From: Actinomycetota bacterium
GTDB lineage: Bacteria; Actinomycetota; Thermoleophilia; Solirubrobacterales; Solirubrobacteraceae
Direction: 5' to 3'
DNA: 64,000 nt
Assembly: GCA_018268595.1 (NCBI GenBank)
Contig: JAFDWH010000013.1
Coordinates: forward strand, 248,001-312,000
The notes under the pieces are model-generated. The model worked only from the letters and a program-made list of their open reading frames with translations. It ran no database searches and was not told the origin of the DNA. Position numbers and translations under genes: made by a program. Position 1 is the stretch's first letter. Every line of letters begins with the position of its first letter. Below are positions 15,878 to 23,917 of the stretch, one piece after another.

Positions 15878-18388
15878 TTAGCGCACGCCGACTCGGGCGT
15901 CGATGCTCGCTGCACGGCGACCAAACACGCCGATGATCGCCACGGAGACGAGCGTCACCGCCGCGCAGCTCAGGAGCGCGTCGACGACCGCGACCGAGTA
16001 CAGGACGGGGAAGCCCGTCACGCTGGTGAGGGCACGGCTCAGCAGCGATTGGCCGAGCAGGCCGAACAGCGCCCCGATCGCGCAGCCCGCACCGACGAGG
16101 ACGGCCGCCTCGAGCAGCAGGGATCGCCACAGCTCGCCGGCCGAGTATCCCTCAACCTTCATACGGGCCAGGAAGGCACGGCGCTGCCAGATCATCCCGG
16201 CCATCGCCGCCGCCATCGCGATCATGGCCGCGACCAGCACGAGGGCGGCGATCTCCGTAAGACGCGTCAAGCCTTCGCGACTGGCGGCGCGCTGGTCTCG
16301 CTCGCGTTGCGCCGCGGTCTGCACATCGAGGCCGGAGCGCGGTCCGAGCGCTCGACGCAACTCCTGTGCACCTTCAGCCTGCGTCACACCAGGCGCGAGC
16401 GTCGCGTGCACGGCGCTGACATCGTCGCTGCCCCAAGCCCGTGCGTAGTCGTCGCTGTTGAGCACCATCGCGCCCGGCGGCCATCCCATGTTCGTGGACA
16501 GGGCCGACACGCGAAGCGGTGTCGGAACCGGTGAGGGCAGCACGAACCGCTGCCCCACGCGCAGGCCGAGCTGGTTGGCCAGGGCGGCTGAGACGACCGC
16601 CCACCCGCCAGCGCGCAGCAGGCGCGTCGCTCTCGTCGTGTCACCGTCGATCATCTGGCCGCGAGGGATCGGTCGTCGCGCGCTCGCAGGCGAGCCGTAC
16701 ACGACGATCCGGCGGTCGCCGACGTCGAGGAACGAACCGCGAAAGTCAGCGAATCGCGAAATCACGCCGGGAGGAACTCGGAGCGTCGGGGCGCGGAACG
16801 GTGTCGTAGCCAGCAGGTTGGCCCTCCCCGGCGCGACCACCCATACGTCCCCAATCGACGACAGGTCTGCCGAGGTGCGATCCAGTCCGCGTTGCAGGTC
16901 AGCGTGAGCGCCCTGGAGCGCCACGCTGCCGAAGATCGCCACGGCGCCGGTCGCCGCCACCGCCAGCGAGCGCAGGTGCGTGACCGGATCGCGCAGGTCG
17001 GTGATGGCGAGGAAGGGCACGATGCTGCGGATGCCCTCAGTCGCCAGGTCGAGCAGTGCCACGAGTCGCCGCAGAATCAGCGGGAGGAGCAGCAGCATGG
17101 CCACGGTGAGGAACACCAGTCCGCCTACCCCGATTCCCGCCAAGCTCGGACGGGCGATCACCGTAACGATGCCGGCCGCGAGACACACCAGCCCGCTGCT
17201 CAGGAGCGCCGAGTCAAGCCGCCCCGGCTTGCGGTCAAGCGGCTCGATGTCGGCGCCGCGCAGCAGCGACGGCGCCATCGGGCCGAGGACGGCGATCAGG
17301 CTGGCGGCGACCCCGCCGGCCGCCGCGATCACCACTGTCGTCGGCGTCGTGATCCGCTCGGAGCCGAACGCGAAGGCCATTTCGAGAAAGACCGGACGCT
17401 GGTCGAACAGGTGGCGCGCAAGCTGGTCGCCGGCGACGATCCCCACAGCCGAGGCCACCACGCCGAGGACCAGCGCGTCGAACAGCAGCACCTTGAAGAT
17501 CGTTCTCGGTCCGTACCCCTCCGTGCGCAGGTCGGCGATGAGTTGCCGACGCTGCGGGACCGTGAGCAACACGGCGCTGAACGCGAACAGGAAGCCCACC
17601 ATCGCGCTGAAGACCGAGAACATCGCCGTGGACTGACTCGTCGGCTGGGATGCTTGTCGAAACAGCGCCGCGTCGAAGTCGGCCGCCCGCACGTCGATTC
17701 GGCCGGCGGCCAGGCGCGTCAACTCGGCCCTGACCCTGGAGTCCTGGCCTGCCTTTGGGACGACGAAGACCCGCGAGAGCTGCCGGACGCGATTGCTGAG
17801 CGCCTGCGCGTAATGCAGGGGCGCGATTGCCACTGGACTGTCGATCAAGCTGCCGATGTCTGAGGCTTGAAGCTTGGTGCCGAGCCGAGCGACGACGCTG
17901 TGACCGCTGACGTCGAGGATCACCGACTGTCCGAGCGTGAGTCTCAGCTCGTGGACCAGCGGCGTTGGCAGCGCCAGCGCGGTGACATCGGCCAGCCAGC
18001 CATAGGAGAAGACCGGCGACACGGCGCCGTCGAGTTTGGCGAAATCCGGTGTCACACCGACGAGCAGCACTGAGCGACGCAACCGACCGGAACGCGCTTG
18101 AGCACGCACTTCGAGAATGCCGGCCGCGGCAGCGACGCCGGACAACCCTTCGACCTTGGAAAGCATGCGCTCGTCGAAGCCCTCGCCGCGAGCGGCGAAC
18201 TCGTAGCGCGCCTTGCCGACGATGCCCTTCGTGGTGCGCTCGAACGATCCCGTCAAGCTCGTGTTGGCGACCAGAGCTGCAAACAGCAACGAGACGCCGA
18301 CTGCGATCCCGAGCAGGGCCAGCAGCTCTTGGCCGAGCTGCGCCCGAAGACGCATCTGGTAGAGCGCGGCGACGTTGGCGAGCTTCAC
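15878..18388 (-). CDS. FtsX/MacB-type ABC transporter permease, duplicated
   Basis: The GTG at 18388 overlaps the stop of the ATPase gene (GTGA); the upstream extension is Arg-rich and lies inside the ATPase gene. The 836-residue product has the arrangement of duplicated FtsX-type permeases: an N-terminal helix (LALLGIAVGVSLLFAAL), a large extracytoplasmic domain, three helices near residues 255-400, central helices near 425-480 and 510, a second external domain with GDVWVVAPGRANLL, and three C-terminal helices from about residue 705. Such permeases work by mechanotransmission, exporting lipids, lipoproteins or peptides, rather than importing solutes. Two ATPase genes precede it. Confidence 0.87.
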   Translation of the reverse strand: MKLANVAALYQMRLRAQLGQELLALLGIAVGVSLLFAALVANTSLTGSFERTTKGIVGKARYEFAARGEGFDERMLSKVEGLSGVAAAAGILEVRAQARSGRLRRSVLLVGVTPDFAKLDGAVSPVFSYGWLADVTALALPTPLVHELRLTLGQSVILDVSGHSVVARLGTKLQASDIGSLIDSPVAIAPLHYAQALSNRVRQLSRVFVVPKAGQDSRVRAELTRLAAGRIDVRAADFDAALFRQASQPTSQSTAMFSVFSAMVGFLFAFSAVLLTVPQRRQLIADLRTEGYGPRTIFKVLLFDALVLGVVASAVGIVAGDQLARHLFDQRPVFLEMAFAFGSERITTPTTVVIAAAGGVAASLIAVLGPMAPSLLRGADIEPLDRKPGRLDSALLSSGLVCLAAGIVTVIARPSLAGIGVGGLVFLTVAMLLLLPLILRRLVALLDLATEGIRSIVPFLAITDLRDPVTHLRSLAVAATGAVAIFGSVALQGAHADLQRGLDRTSADLSSIGDVWVVAPGRANLLATTPFRAPTLRVPPGVISRFADFRGSFLDVGDRRIVVYGSPASARRPIPRGQMIDGDTTRATRLLRAGGWAVVSAALANQLGLRVGQRFVLPSPVPTPLRVSALSTNMGWPPGAMVLNSDDYARAWGSDDVSAVHATLAPGVTQAEGAQELRRALGPRSGLDVQTAAQRERDQRAASREGLTRLTEIAALVLVAAMIAMAAAMAGMIWQRRAFLARMKVEGYSAGELWRSLLLEAAVLVGAGCAIGALFGLLGQSLLSRALTSVTGFPVLYSVAVVDALLSCAAVTLVSVAIIGVFGRRAASIDARVGVR

Positions 18389-19074
18389 AGGTGGCTGCTG
18401 TCGCCGACGTAGTCCTGCAACCGTCCGTCGTGCAACTCGAGCGCGCGATCGGCGTACCCCGCCACCAAGGGATCGTGCGTGACAAGCAGGGTCGCCACGC
18501 CGCGCTCGTGGCACAGCTCGCACAACAGCTCCATGACGTCACGGCTGCGGCGACTGTCGAGGTTTCCGGTCGGCTCGTCAGCCAGCAGCAACGACGGCTC
18601 GGTCGAGAGCGCGCGGGCGATCAAGACGCGCTGGCGCTCCCCGGTCGACAACTCGTCCCCGGCGTGGCGCAGCCGATCCCCGAGGCCCAACCGGTGCATC
18701 AGCGGCTCGACGCGCCTGCGCGCATCGCGCCGACGCAGCTCGTCGAACAGCTTCAGGGCGGCGTTGTCGATTGCGCTGGCGCCGGGAACGAAGTCGGGCT
18801 GTTGGCGTACGAAGCCGACCTCGTGCAGCCGGTAGGCGGCAGCCTCGCGCTTGGAGAGCGCCAGCACGTCGCGAGAGCCGACGCGCACGGCGCCTGAGTC
18901 CGGGCGCAGCAATGCGGCGATGATCTTGAGCAGGGTCGTCTTGCCCGACCCGCTCGGCCCGTACAGCGCCACCATCTCGCCGGGGTCGATCGACAGCGAC
19001 ACGCCGTCCACCGCCCGGATGACCTCGCCGCCCGGAGAGGCGAAGTGCTTGACCACGCTGTGGAGTTCGAGCAC
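18385..19074 (-). CDS. ABC transporter ATP-binding protein, LolD/MacB type (canonical)
   Basis: This 229-residue ATPase starts with GTG at 19074, immediately after the stop of the other ATPase gene (no gap). All motifs are canonical: Walker A GPSGSGKTT, signature LSTGERQRVLIARAL, Walker B LLLADEPTGNLD with the catalytic Glu, and the switch His in LLVTHDP. The NLDSRRS after Walker B is typical of the LolD/MacB/FtsE group that drives FtsX-type permeases. It overlaps the permease start by 4 bases. It presumably pairs with the degenerate ATPase encoded just upstream, giving an asymmetric motor. Confidence 0.9.
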   Translation of the reverse strand: MLELHSVVKHFASPGGEVIRAVDGVSLSIDPGEMVALYGPSGSGKTTLLKIIAALLRPDSGAVRVGSRDVLALSKREAAAYRLHEVGFVRQQPDFVPGASAIDNAALKLFDELRRRDARRRVEPLMHRLGLGDRLRHAGDELSTGERQRVLIARALSTEPSLLLADEPTGNLDSRRSRDVMELLCELCHERGVATLLVTHDPLVAGYADRALELHDGRLQDYVGDSSHL

Positions 19075-19812
19075 CTATCCGCGCTGTTGGTCGCTGCCGC
19101 GGCGAAGCTCGATCACCGCGCCGCCGGGACGCGAGGCGTCCGTCACCGGAAGCAGGCGGCCGTCGCTCAGCGTGAAGGACTCGTGTGCCTCGGTCACGGC
19201 CGCGAGCATCGAGGAGGTCATCAGGACCGCGACGTTCTGTTCGACCACAGCCTTGCGCAGCAGTTCGATGACCTCCTGCTGTTGGAGCGTGTCAAGGCCG
19301 GCGGTCGGATCGTCCACGAGCAACAGCCGCGGCTCGCGCACCAACCCGTGCGCCAAGCCGACCAACGCCTTCTCGCAGTCGGAGAGCTGATGCCATCTGG
19401 CGTCGTGGCACTCGGCCACGTCGAGCTTCTTGAGCATCGCCATCGCCCGCCCGCGTGCCTGTCTCGGCTTGAAGCGCTTGTAGAGCGGGACGGCGACATG
19501 GTCGAGCACCGTGAAGGCTTGGCTCTGCGGGCCTTCGCCCTGGACCAGCCCGATGTCCCTCAGGCGCAGCGCGTCGCGCTGCGCCTTCCTGAGCGTTGCG
19601 AGGTCGGTTCCGTCGAAGCGCACGACGCCGACGTCGGGAGCCTCCAGGCCGGCCGCCAGTCGCAACAGCGTCGACTTTCCGGAGCGCTGCGGACCCCACA
19701 CGCCGAACAGATCGCCGGGCCGCATCGTCAGCGACACGTCCACCAACACGCGCTTCTGGTACGGGCCGACTTGGTGCGTCTTGCCGACGTGCTCCACCGA
19801 GAGAAGCGACAT
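19075..19812 (-). CDS. ABC transporter ATP-binding protein with degenerate motifs
   Basis: From ATG at 19812 this is a 245-residue ABC ATPase in which the active-site motifs are altered. Walker A is GPQRSGKST (Arg in place of the usual Gly), the signature is LSDCEKALVGLA instead of LSGGQ, Walker B is LLLVDDPTAGLD with Asp replacing the catalytic Glu, and the switch His is replaced (MTSSM instead of xTHD). This resembles the degenerate subunit of asymmetric ABC exporters, where only one of two sites hydrolyses ATP. It sits 11 bases after the PadR gene and abuts the canonical ATPase gene. A regulatory or structural ATP-binding role is inferred. Confidence 0.85.
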   Translation of the reverse strand: MSLLSVEHVGKTHQVGPYQKRVLVDVSLTMRPGDLFGVWGPQRSGKSTLLRLAAGLEAPDVGVVRFDGTDLATLRKAQRDALRLRDIGLVQGEGPQSQAFTVLDHVAVPLYKRFKPRQARGRAMAMLKKLDVAECHDARWHQLSDCEKALVGLAHGLVREPRLLLVDDPTAGLDTLQQQEVIELLRKAVVEQNVAVLMTSSMLAAVTEAHESFTLSDGRLLPVTDASRPGGAVIELRRGSDQQRG

Positions 19813-19823
19813 CACGCGAGAGC

Positions 19824-20411
19824 CTACGGACGCCGGCGCCCCGAAACGCCGGTCGGATGTTCGACCTGCGCGACGAGCGCTCTGCGGCTCCGCTGCGCCC
19901 ACTCCATCATCGCCTGCATGTGCGCGATCAGGGCGTCGCCCACCAGCACCGCCCCCGGAGTCCGACCGCGAGCGCTGCGGTTGCCGAGCGGATGCTCGAT
20001 CAGGTGCCGCAGCTCGTCGCGGCACTGCTGCTCGAAGTCCGCGAGCGCCTCGATGAGGTGCGGGATGTCATCAGCTCGCGCCGCCATCAACTGCATGTGC
20101 AACTGCTCGCGCAGCGGCTTCTTCTTCGGAATCGATCCCATCCAATCGCGGAACCGAACCTCGCCCCGATCCGTCACCTCGTAATAGACGCGCGACTGGG
20201 CCTGCTTGCTCTTGCTCTTGCCGATCGGCCCGTCTCGCTCGACCACGCGGACAAAGCCCTCACGGTCCAGCGCCTTCAGCGCGGAGTAGACGGCGGTGTC
20301 GGAGTAGCCCAGCGCCTCCGAGAACTCGAGAAGCTGATCGCGCAGCTCGTAGCCATACCCGTAGCCGCGCCGCCAGATCAGCTCCCCAAGCAGCATGTTC
20401 TGTATCGACAA
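19824..20411 (-). CDS. PadR-family transcriptional regulator
   Basis: A TTG at 20411 is chosen because the protein then starts LSIQNMLLGELIWRRGYGYGYEL, which aligns with the usual PadR start (SLRHALLGLL...GYEL); GGGGGAAGG lies just before it, and an in-frame ATG at 20396 is the alternative. The 195-residue protein has the PadR winged helix (TAVYSALKALDREGFVRVV, then VYYEVTDRGEVRFRDWM) and a C-terminal helical dimerisation domain (PLREQLHMQLMAARADDI). It precedes the two ATPases and the permease in one operon, so it probably represses that transporter and releases on binding a small or lipophilic compound. Confidence 0.85.
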   Translation of the reverse strand: MSIQNMLLGELIWRRGYGYGYELRDQLLEFSEALGYSDTAVYSALKALDREGFVRVVERDGPIGKSKSKQAQSRVYYEVTDRGEVRFRDWMGSIPKKKPLREQLHMQLMAARADDIPHLIEALADFEQQCRDELRHLIEHPLGNRSARGRTPGAVLVGDALIAHMQAMMEWAQRSRRALVAQVEHPTGVSGRRRP

Positions 20412-20481
20412 AGCCCTTCCCCCGATCGCAGAAGACCAGGAACGGCACCGTACAGAAGACACTCGCGACTCGCCACCGGTA

Positions 20482-20500
20482 ACTACCCCTAGGACGTAGT
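20482..20500. promoter_or_regulatory. possible PadR operator
   Basis: An inverted repeat ACTAC-N9-GTAGT lies about 70 bases upstream of the PadR start, in the gap shared with the divergent secreted-protein gene. The half-sites are short, so the assignment is weak. Confidence 0.25.
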
Positions 20501-20627
20501 GCTTTGCGTTAGGCATTTGCCGATGCCTCAGCCGCCTCGCGGGAGTGCCGTGGGGCCGGGAAGATCTCGGCGGGCGCGGCGTCCATGTGGGGTGACGCCG
20601 ATCGACGACCGGAAGGAGCCGCGCCCG

Positions 20628-21119
20628 ATGCGACCGATGCACCCGACCTCCGCCCCTGCTCCCGTCCACATCCGCCCGCGGCCACTGGCGGCGGCGCTGG
20701 TCGCGCTCGCCGCGGCGCTGCTCGTCGGGCTCACGGCGCTGGCCGCGCCGGCGCTCGCGAAGCACAGCGTGCACGTGCACGCCGCGCGCAACGCGACGCT
20801 CGGCAAGCGCATCGTCGTGACCGCGCGCGGGCGCACGCTCTACACGCTGAGCGCCGAGGTCCACGGGCGCTTCATCTGCACGGGCGCGTGCCTGGCCGAC
20901 TGGCACCCGCTGAAGGTCCCGGCCGGCGGCAAGGTCGAGGGCGTCGCGCACCTCGGCGTGATCACGCGCCCGGACGGCTCCCGTCAGGCGACCTACCGCG
21001 GCCGCCAGCTCTACACGTTCGACATGGACCACCGGCCGGGCGACGTGAACGGCGAGGGCTTCCGCGACGTCGGCACGTGGCATGCGGCAGTGGCGCCGCG
21101 GGCCGGCGCGCACCGCTGA
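20628..21119 (+). CDS. secreted repeat protein (COG4315 / Lipoprotein_15 family)
   Basis: ATG at 20628 has GGAAGGAG 10 bases upstream and gives a 163-residue protein. Residues about 18-45 form a signal peptide ending in ALAAPALAK, so the product is exported and not lipidated. The mature part contains two copies of the short secreted repeat: GRTLYTLSAEVHGRFICTGA with CLADWHPL, and GRQLYTFDMDHRPGDVNGEG with WHAAVAP. Two cysteines in the CTGAC segment are typical. Family members are widespread in actinobacteria; some are predicted to bind haem or metals, but no function is established. It is divergent from the PadR operon. Confidence 0.82.
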   Translation: MRPMHPTSAPAPVHIRPRPLAAALVALAAALLVGLTALAAPALAKHSVHVHAARNATLGKRIVVTARGRTLYTLSAEVHGRFICTGACLADWHPLKVPAGGKVEGVAHLGVITRPDGSRQATYRGRQLYTFDMDHRPGDVNGEGFRDVGTWHAAVAPRAGAHR

Positions 21120-21135
21120 CGCGCGTCGGGCCGGG

Positions 21136-21160
21136 TTGGAAAGCGTTCACTGCTTTCCAA
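21136..21160. promoter_or_regulatory. operator-like inverted repeat 1 upstream of fic
   Basis: TTGGAAAGC and GCTTTCCAA form a perfect 9-bp inverted repeat around 7 bases. It matches the repeat at 21176-21202 in sequence (TTGGxAAGx) and architecture, with centres 41 bases apart. Confidence 0.55.
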
Positions 21161-21175
21161 GGTTAGGGTGATAAA

Positions 21176-21202
21176 GTTGGGAAGTGGCCGCGACTTCCCA
21201 AC
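21176..21202. promoter_or_regulatory. operator-like inverted repeat 2 overlapping the fic start
   Basis: GTTGGGAAGT and ACTTCCCAAC form a perfect 10-bp inverted repeat around 7 bases. The GTG start of the Fic gene (21184) lies within the left arm, so protein bound here, or the hairpin in the mRNA, would block expression. Confidence 0.55.
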
Positions 21203-22449
21203 CTTCTCACGGCCGGATCGAACGGCGGATCTGGAGACCGGCGATCGACCACGGCGCGGGCCGGCGGCACCGGGTCGCGCAGACGATCGAGTGCTTCGTC
21301 CCGGACCCGATCGCCGAGTGGGACCCCACGCTGACGGCCTCGACGGCGGCGTTGATCGCCGAGGCCGACGCCGAGGTGCGCGAGTTCGACCGCCAGGCGC
21401 CGGACGTGCAGGGGCACGACGCGCTCGCGCGCCAGCTGCTGCGGCAGGAGTCGGTCGGCTCGTCGCGGATCGAGAACCTGATCGTCGGGCAGCGACGGCT
21501 CGCGCGCGCAGCCGCCGGGAGCGGCGCCAAGCACGACGCGACCGCCGACCTCGTGATCGGCAACGTGCGCGCGATGGAGCGCGCGATCGCGCTGGCGACC
21601 GAGCCGCGCCCGCTGACGCGCGACGACGTCGCCGCGATCCATCGCACGCTGTTCGAGGGCACGGTCGACGAGCCGATCGGCGGCGTCGTGCGACAGGAGC
21701 AGAACTGGATCGGCCGCTCGTCGCTCAGCCCCGCCGGCGCCGAGTTCATCCCGCCCCCGCACGAGCACGTCGAGGTGCTGCTCGACGACCTCGCCGCGTT
21801 CCTCAGCCTCGACGACCTGCCGGTGACGCTGCAGGCGGCGATCGCGCACGCGCAGTTCGAGACGATCCATCCGTTCCTCGACGGCAACGGCCGCGTCGGG
21901 CGCTGCCTGATCCACGTCGTCTACCGGCGTCGGGGGCTGGCGACGAGCGTCGTCCCGCCGATCAGCCTCGTGCTGGCGACCCACCACCGTCTGTACGTCG
22001 GCGGGCTGGAGGCCTACCGCTTCGGCGACCTGAAGGACTGGCTGCTGTTCTTCGCCGCCTGCACCGTGAAGGCCGTCGACCGCGCGCACGACCTCGCGTT
22101 CCGCGTCGACGCGCTGCGCGAGCAGTGGCTCGAGCGCCTCGGTCGGCCGCGCAGCCACGCCAGCTCGCGCGCGCTGCTCGACCAGCTCGCGGCCGAGCCG
22201 GTCGTCACGGTCGCGCGCGCCGCCGAGCTGGCCGGCGTCAGCGACACGGCGGCGGCGAGCGCGCTCGCCGCGCTCGAGCGCGCCGGGATCCTGACGCGAC
22301 CGTCGCAGCAGCGCTGGGGGCGGCGCTGGGAGGCGCCGGAGGTGTTCGAGCTGCTCGACGCGTTCGAGCGCGACGTCGCAACGCCCGGCGACGCGACGCG
22401 GCCGGCCCGGCACGCGCCGCGCGGCGGGACGGGGCGGCCGCGTCAGTAG
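21184..22449 (+). CDS. Fic-domain protein with C-terminal winged helix
   Basis: The GTG at 21184 is the only usual start before the conserved region; an in-frame stop lies just upstream. The 421-residue protein has a Fic_N-like N-terminus, the inhibitory motif S93-xxx-E97-N98 (SSRIEN) and the Fic active site HPFLDGNGRVGR from His229, complete with the acidic and Asn/Arg residues needed for AMP transfer. Residues about 320-405 are a winged helix (VARAAELAGVSDTAAASALA, ERAGILTRPSQ). Fic proteins with an N-terminal inhibitory helix are self-inhibited AMP transferases. The winged helix and the two flanking inverted repeats suggest DNA binding and autoregulation. Confidence 0.87.
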   Translation: MAATSQPSHGRIERRIWRPAIDHGAGRRHRVAQTIECFVPDPIAEWDPTLTASTAALIAEADAEVREFDRQAPDVQGHDALARQLLRQESVGSSRIENLIVGQRRLARAAAGSGAKHDATADLVIGNVRAMERAIALATEPRPLTRDDVAAIHRTLFEGTVDEPIGGVVRQEQNWIGRSSLSPAGAEFIPPPHEHVEVLLDDLAAFLSLDDLPVTLQAAIAHAQFETIHPFLDGNGRVGRCLIHVVYRRRGLATSVVPPISLVLATHHRLYVGGLEAYRFGDLKDWLLFFAACTVKAVDRAHDLAFRVDALREQWLERLGRPRSHASSRALLDQLAAEPVVTVARAAELAGVSDTAAASALAALERAGILTRPSQQRWGRRWEAPEVFELLDAFERDVATPGDATRPARHAPRGGTGRPRQ

Positions 22450-22525
22450 CGGGTCGACGGCTGCCCACGATGAGCTAGTTTCCAGCGCGACTTCGCCTCG
22501 GCATGTCCGAAAGCCGCTCGCGCGC

Positions 22526-23914
22526 ATGTCCATCCTCCTCGGCACCTGTCTGCTCGCCGTCCCGCTGCTGCTGCACGCGGGGATGGTCGTCGGCGTGTAC
22601 GCCGAGCCGCAGCGAACCTTCGGCCGCGATCGCGCGCCAACGCTGAGACGATCGTTCAGAGCGGCCCCGCTCTGGCTCGCGGCGTTCGGGCTCGTGCTGT
22701 TCGCCGTGGCGCCGCACACGCGACAGGACGCCTTCTACGTCGTTCTGCTGCTGCTTGCACTGCTCGGTGCCGCGACGATGCGGAGGCGCCTGTTTGCGGT
22801 CTACGAGGACATCGCCAGCAACTACCTGGACGCGACCGACTGGTCACTTCCCGCGCCGCCGGGACGGCGGTGGCGCTACGAGATGAAAGCCTCGTTCGCC
22901 GACGACCCGGAGTACGTCGACTCGCTCGTGCTGGAACTCATCCGCAGATGCACGACGTACGAGGAGTTCGTTGCCGAGATCCGACGAGGTCGTTTCGAGC
23001 AGAAATACAACGACGTGATCGACAAGCGCTACTGGGGTCGCATCTTCCCGACGGTGAGAGATCTCGCGCAGCGCGTGGTGCTCGAAGAAGTGATGACGAG
23101 CAGAGGCAGGCGCTCGCCGGAGAAGCCGCCTGAGGAGATCTTCGCCGAACTGCGCGCACTCGCACAGCAGGGCGACGCGCTGCTGCTGATGGATCGCTGG
23201 CAGCACTATTGGTGCCTGCGCAACCTCGACCTCGTGGACAAGGTCTTGGAGCGCTCTTACGGCGGCCTGGCCGAGCTCGGGGTTGTCGCAGGCGCGATGA
23301 CGATCGGCCTCACGGTGGCGATCTTCAGTTCGGGCCTGTCAGCGGAGACGGCGCTCCGGTCCGAAGCGGCCGGTGCGCTCGCGTGGCTCGTCGTCGCCTG
23401 CGGTGGTGCATCGCTCTTGATGATCTCGCTCTTCCGCGGCACCGGAACGTTCTCGATCGCCCACCCGAGCCGAGGCAGGCACTACGACCCCATCTGGACA
23501 GCGATCACGCGGCTCGGGATCCTGGCGTTCACGCTGTCGTTCCTCGTCTACGGGATCGGCAGTCCGTTCATGCTGATGCCAGACGTGCTCGACCACTTCC
23601 GCTTCAACACCGGCTTCGTGCTCTTCTCGGCCTTCAGCCTCGCGTTCTGCCTCGCGGTGTTCGTGAACCACCTGGTCGGCACCCACATGCTGATGGTTGG
23701 CTCACGCGAGAACGCCCTCACCCGACTTGAGCGCATGATCGACGGGACGGATCCGAACGACCCTCGGCGCAGCGTCTATTTCGAACGCTTCCGGGAGGCA
23801 CGCGGCTTCGGTGTCTGGCCGATCCGCGGCTCCACGATTGCCAGCTTGATCGCAGGGATCGGCTTCCCGATCGCCGTGCAGGTGATCCTCCTCTACTCCG
23901 GGCTCAAGCGCTGA
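22526..23914 (+). CDS. hypothetical polytopic membrane protein
   Basis: This 462-residue protein was not matched to a family. It has an N-terminal helix (residues 3-22), a helix pair at about 48-85, a soluble segment of about 150 residues (90-245) rich in charged helices (DSLVLELIRRCTTYEEFVAE, RYWGRIFPTVRDL), then two helix pairs at about 250-305 and 330-395 and a final helix at 440-460. The large cytoplasmic insert between membrane segments suggests a sensor or enzyme-bearing membrane protein. Codon choice is less GC-rich than in neighbours, hinting at later acquisition. It stands alone between fic and a convergent PAP2-like gene. Confidence 0.75.
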   Translation: MSILLGTCLLAVPLLLHAGMVVGVYAEPQRTFGRDRAPTLRRSFRAAPLWLAAFGLVLFAVAPHTRQDAFYVVLLLLALLGAATMRRRLFAVYEDIASNYLDATDWSLPAPPGRRWRYEMKASFADDPEYVDSLVLELIRRCTTYEEFVAEIRRGRFEQKYNDVIDKRYWGRIFPTVRDLAQRVVLEEVMTSRGRRSPEKPPEEIFAELRALAQQGDALLLMDRWQHYWCLRNLDLVDKVLERSYGGLAELGVVAGAMTIGLTVAIFSSGLSAETALRSEAAGALAWLVVACGGASLLMISLFRGTGTFSIAHPSRGRHYDPIWTAITRLGILAFTLSFLVYGIGSPFMLMPDVLDHFRFNTGFVLFSAFSLAFCLAVFVNHLVGTHMLMVGSRENALTRLERMIDGTDPNDPRRSVYFERFREARGFGVWPIRGSTIASLIAGIGFPIAVQVILLYSGLKR

Positions 23915-23917
23915 CCG

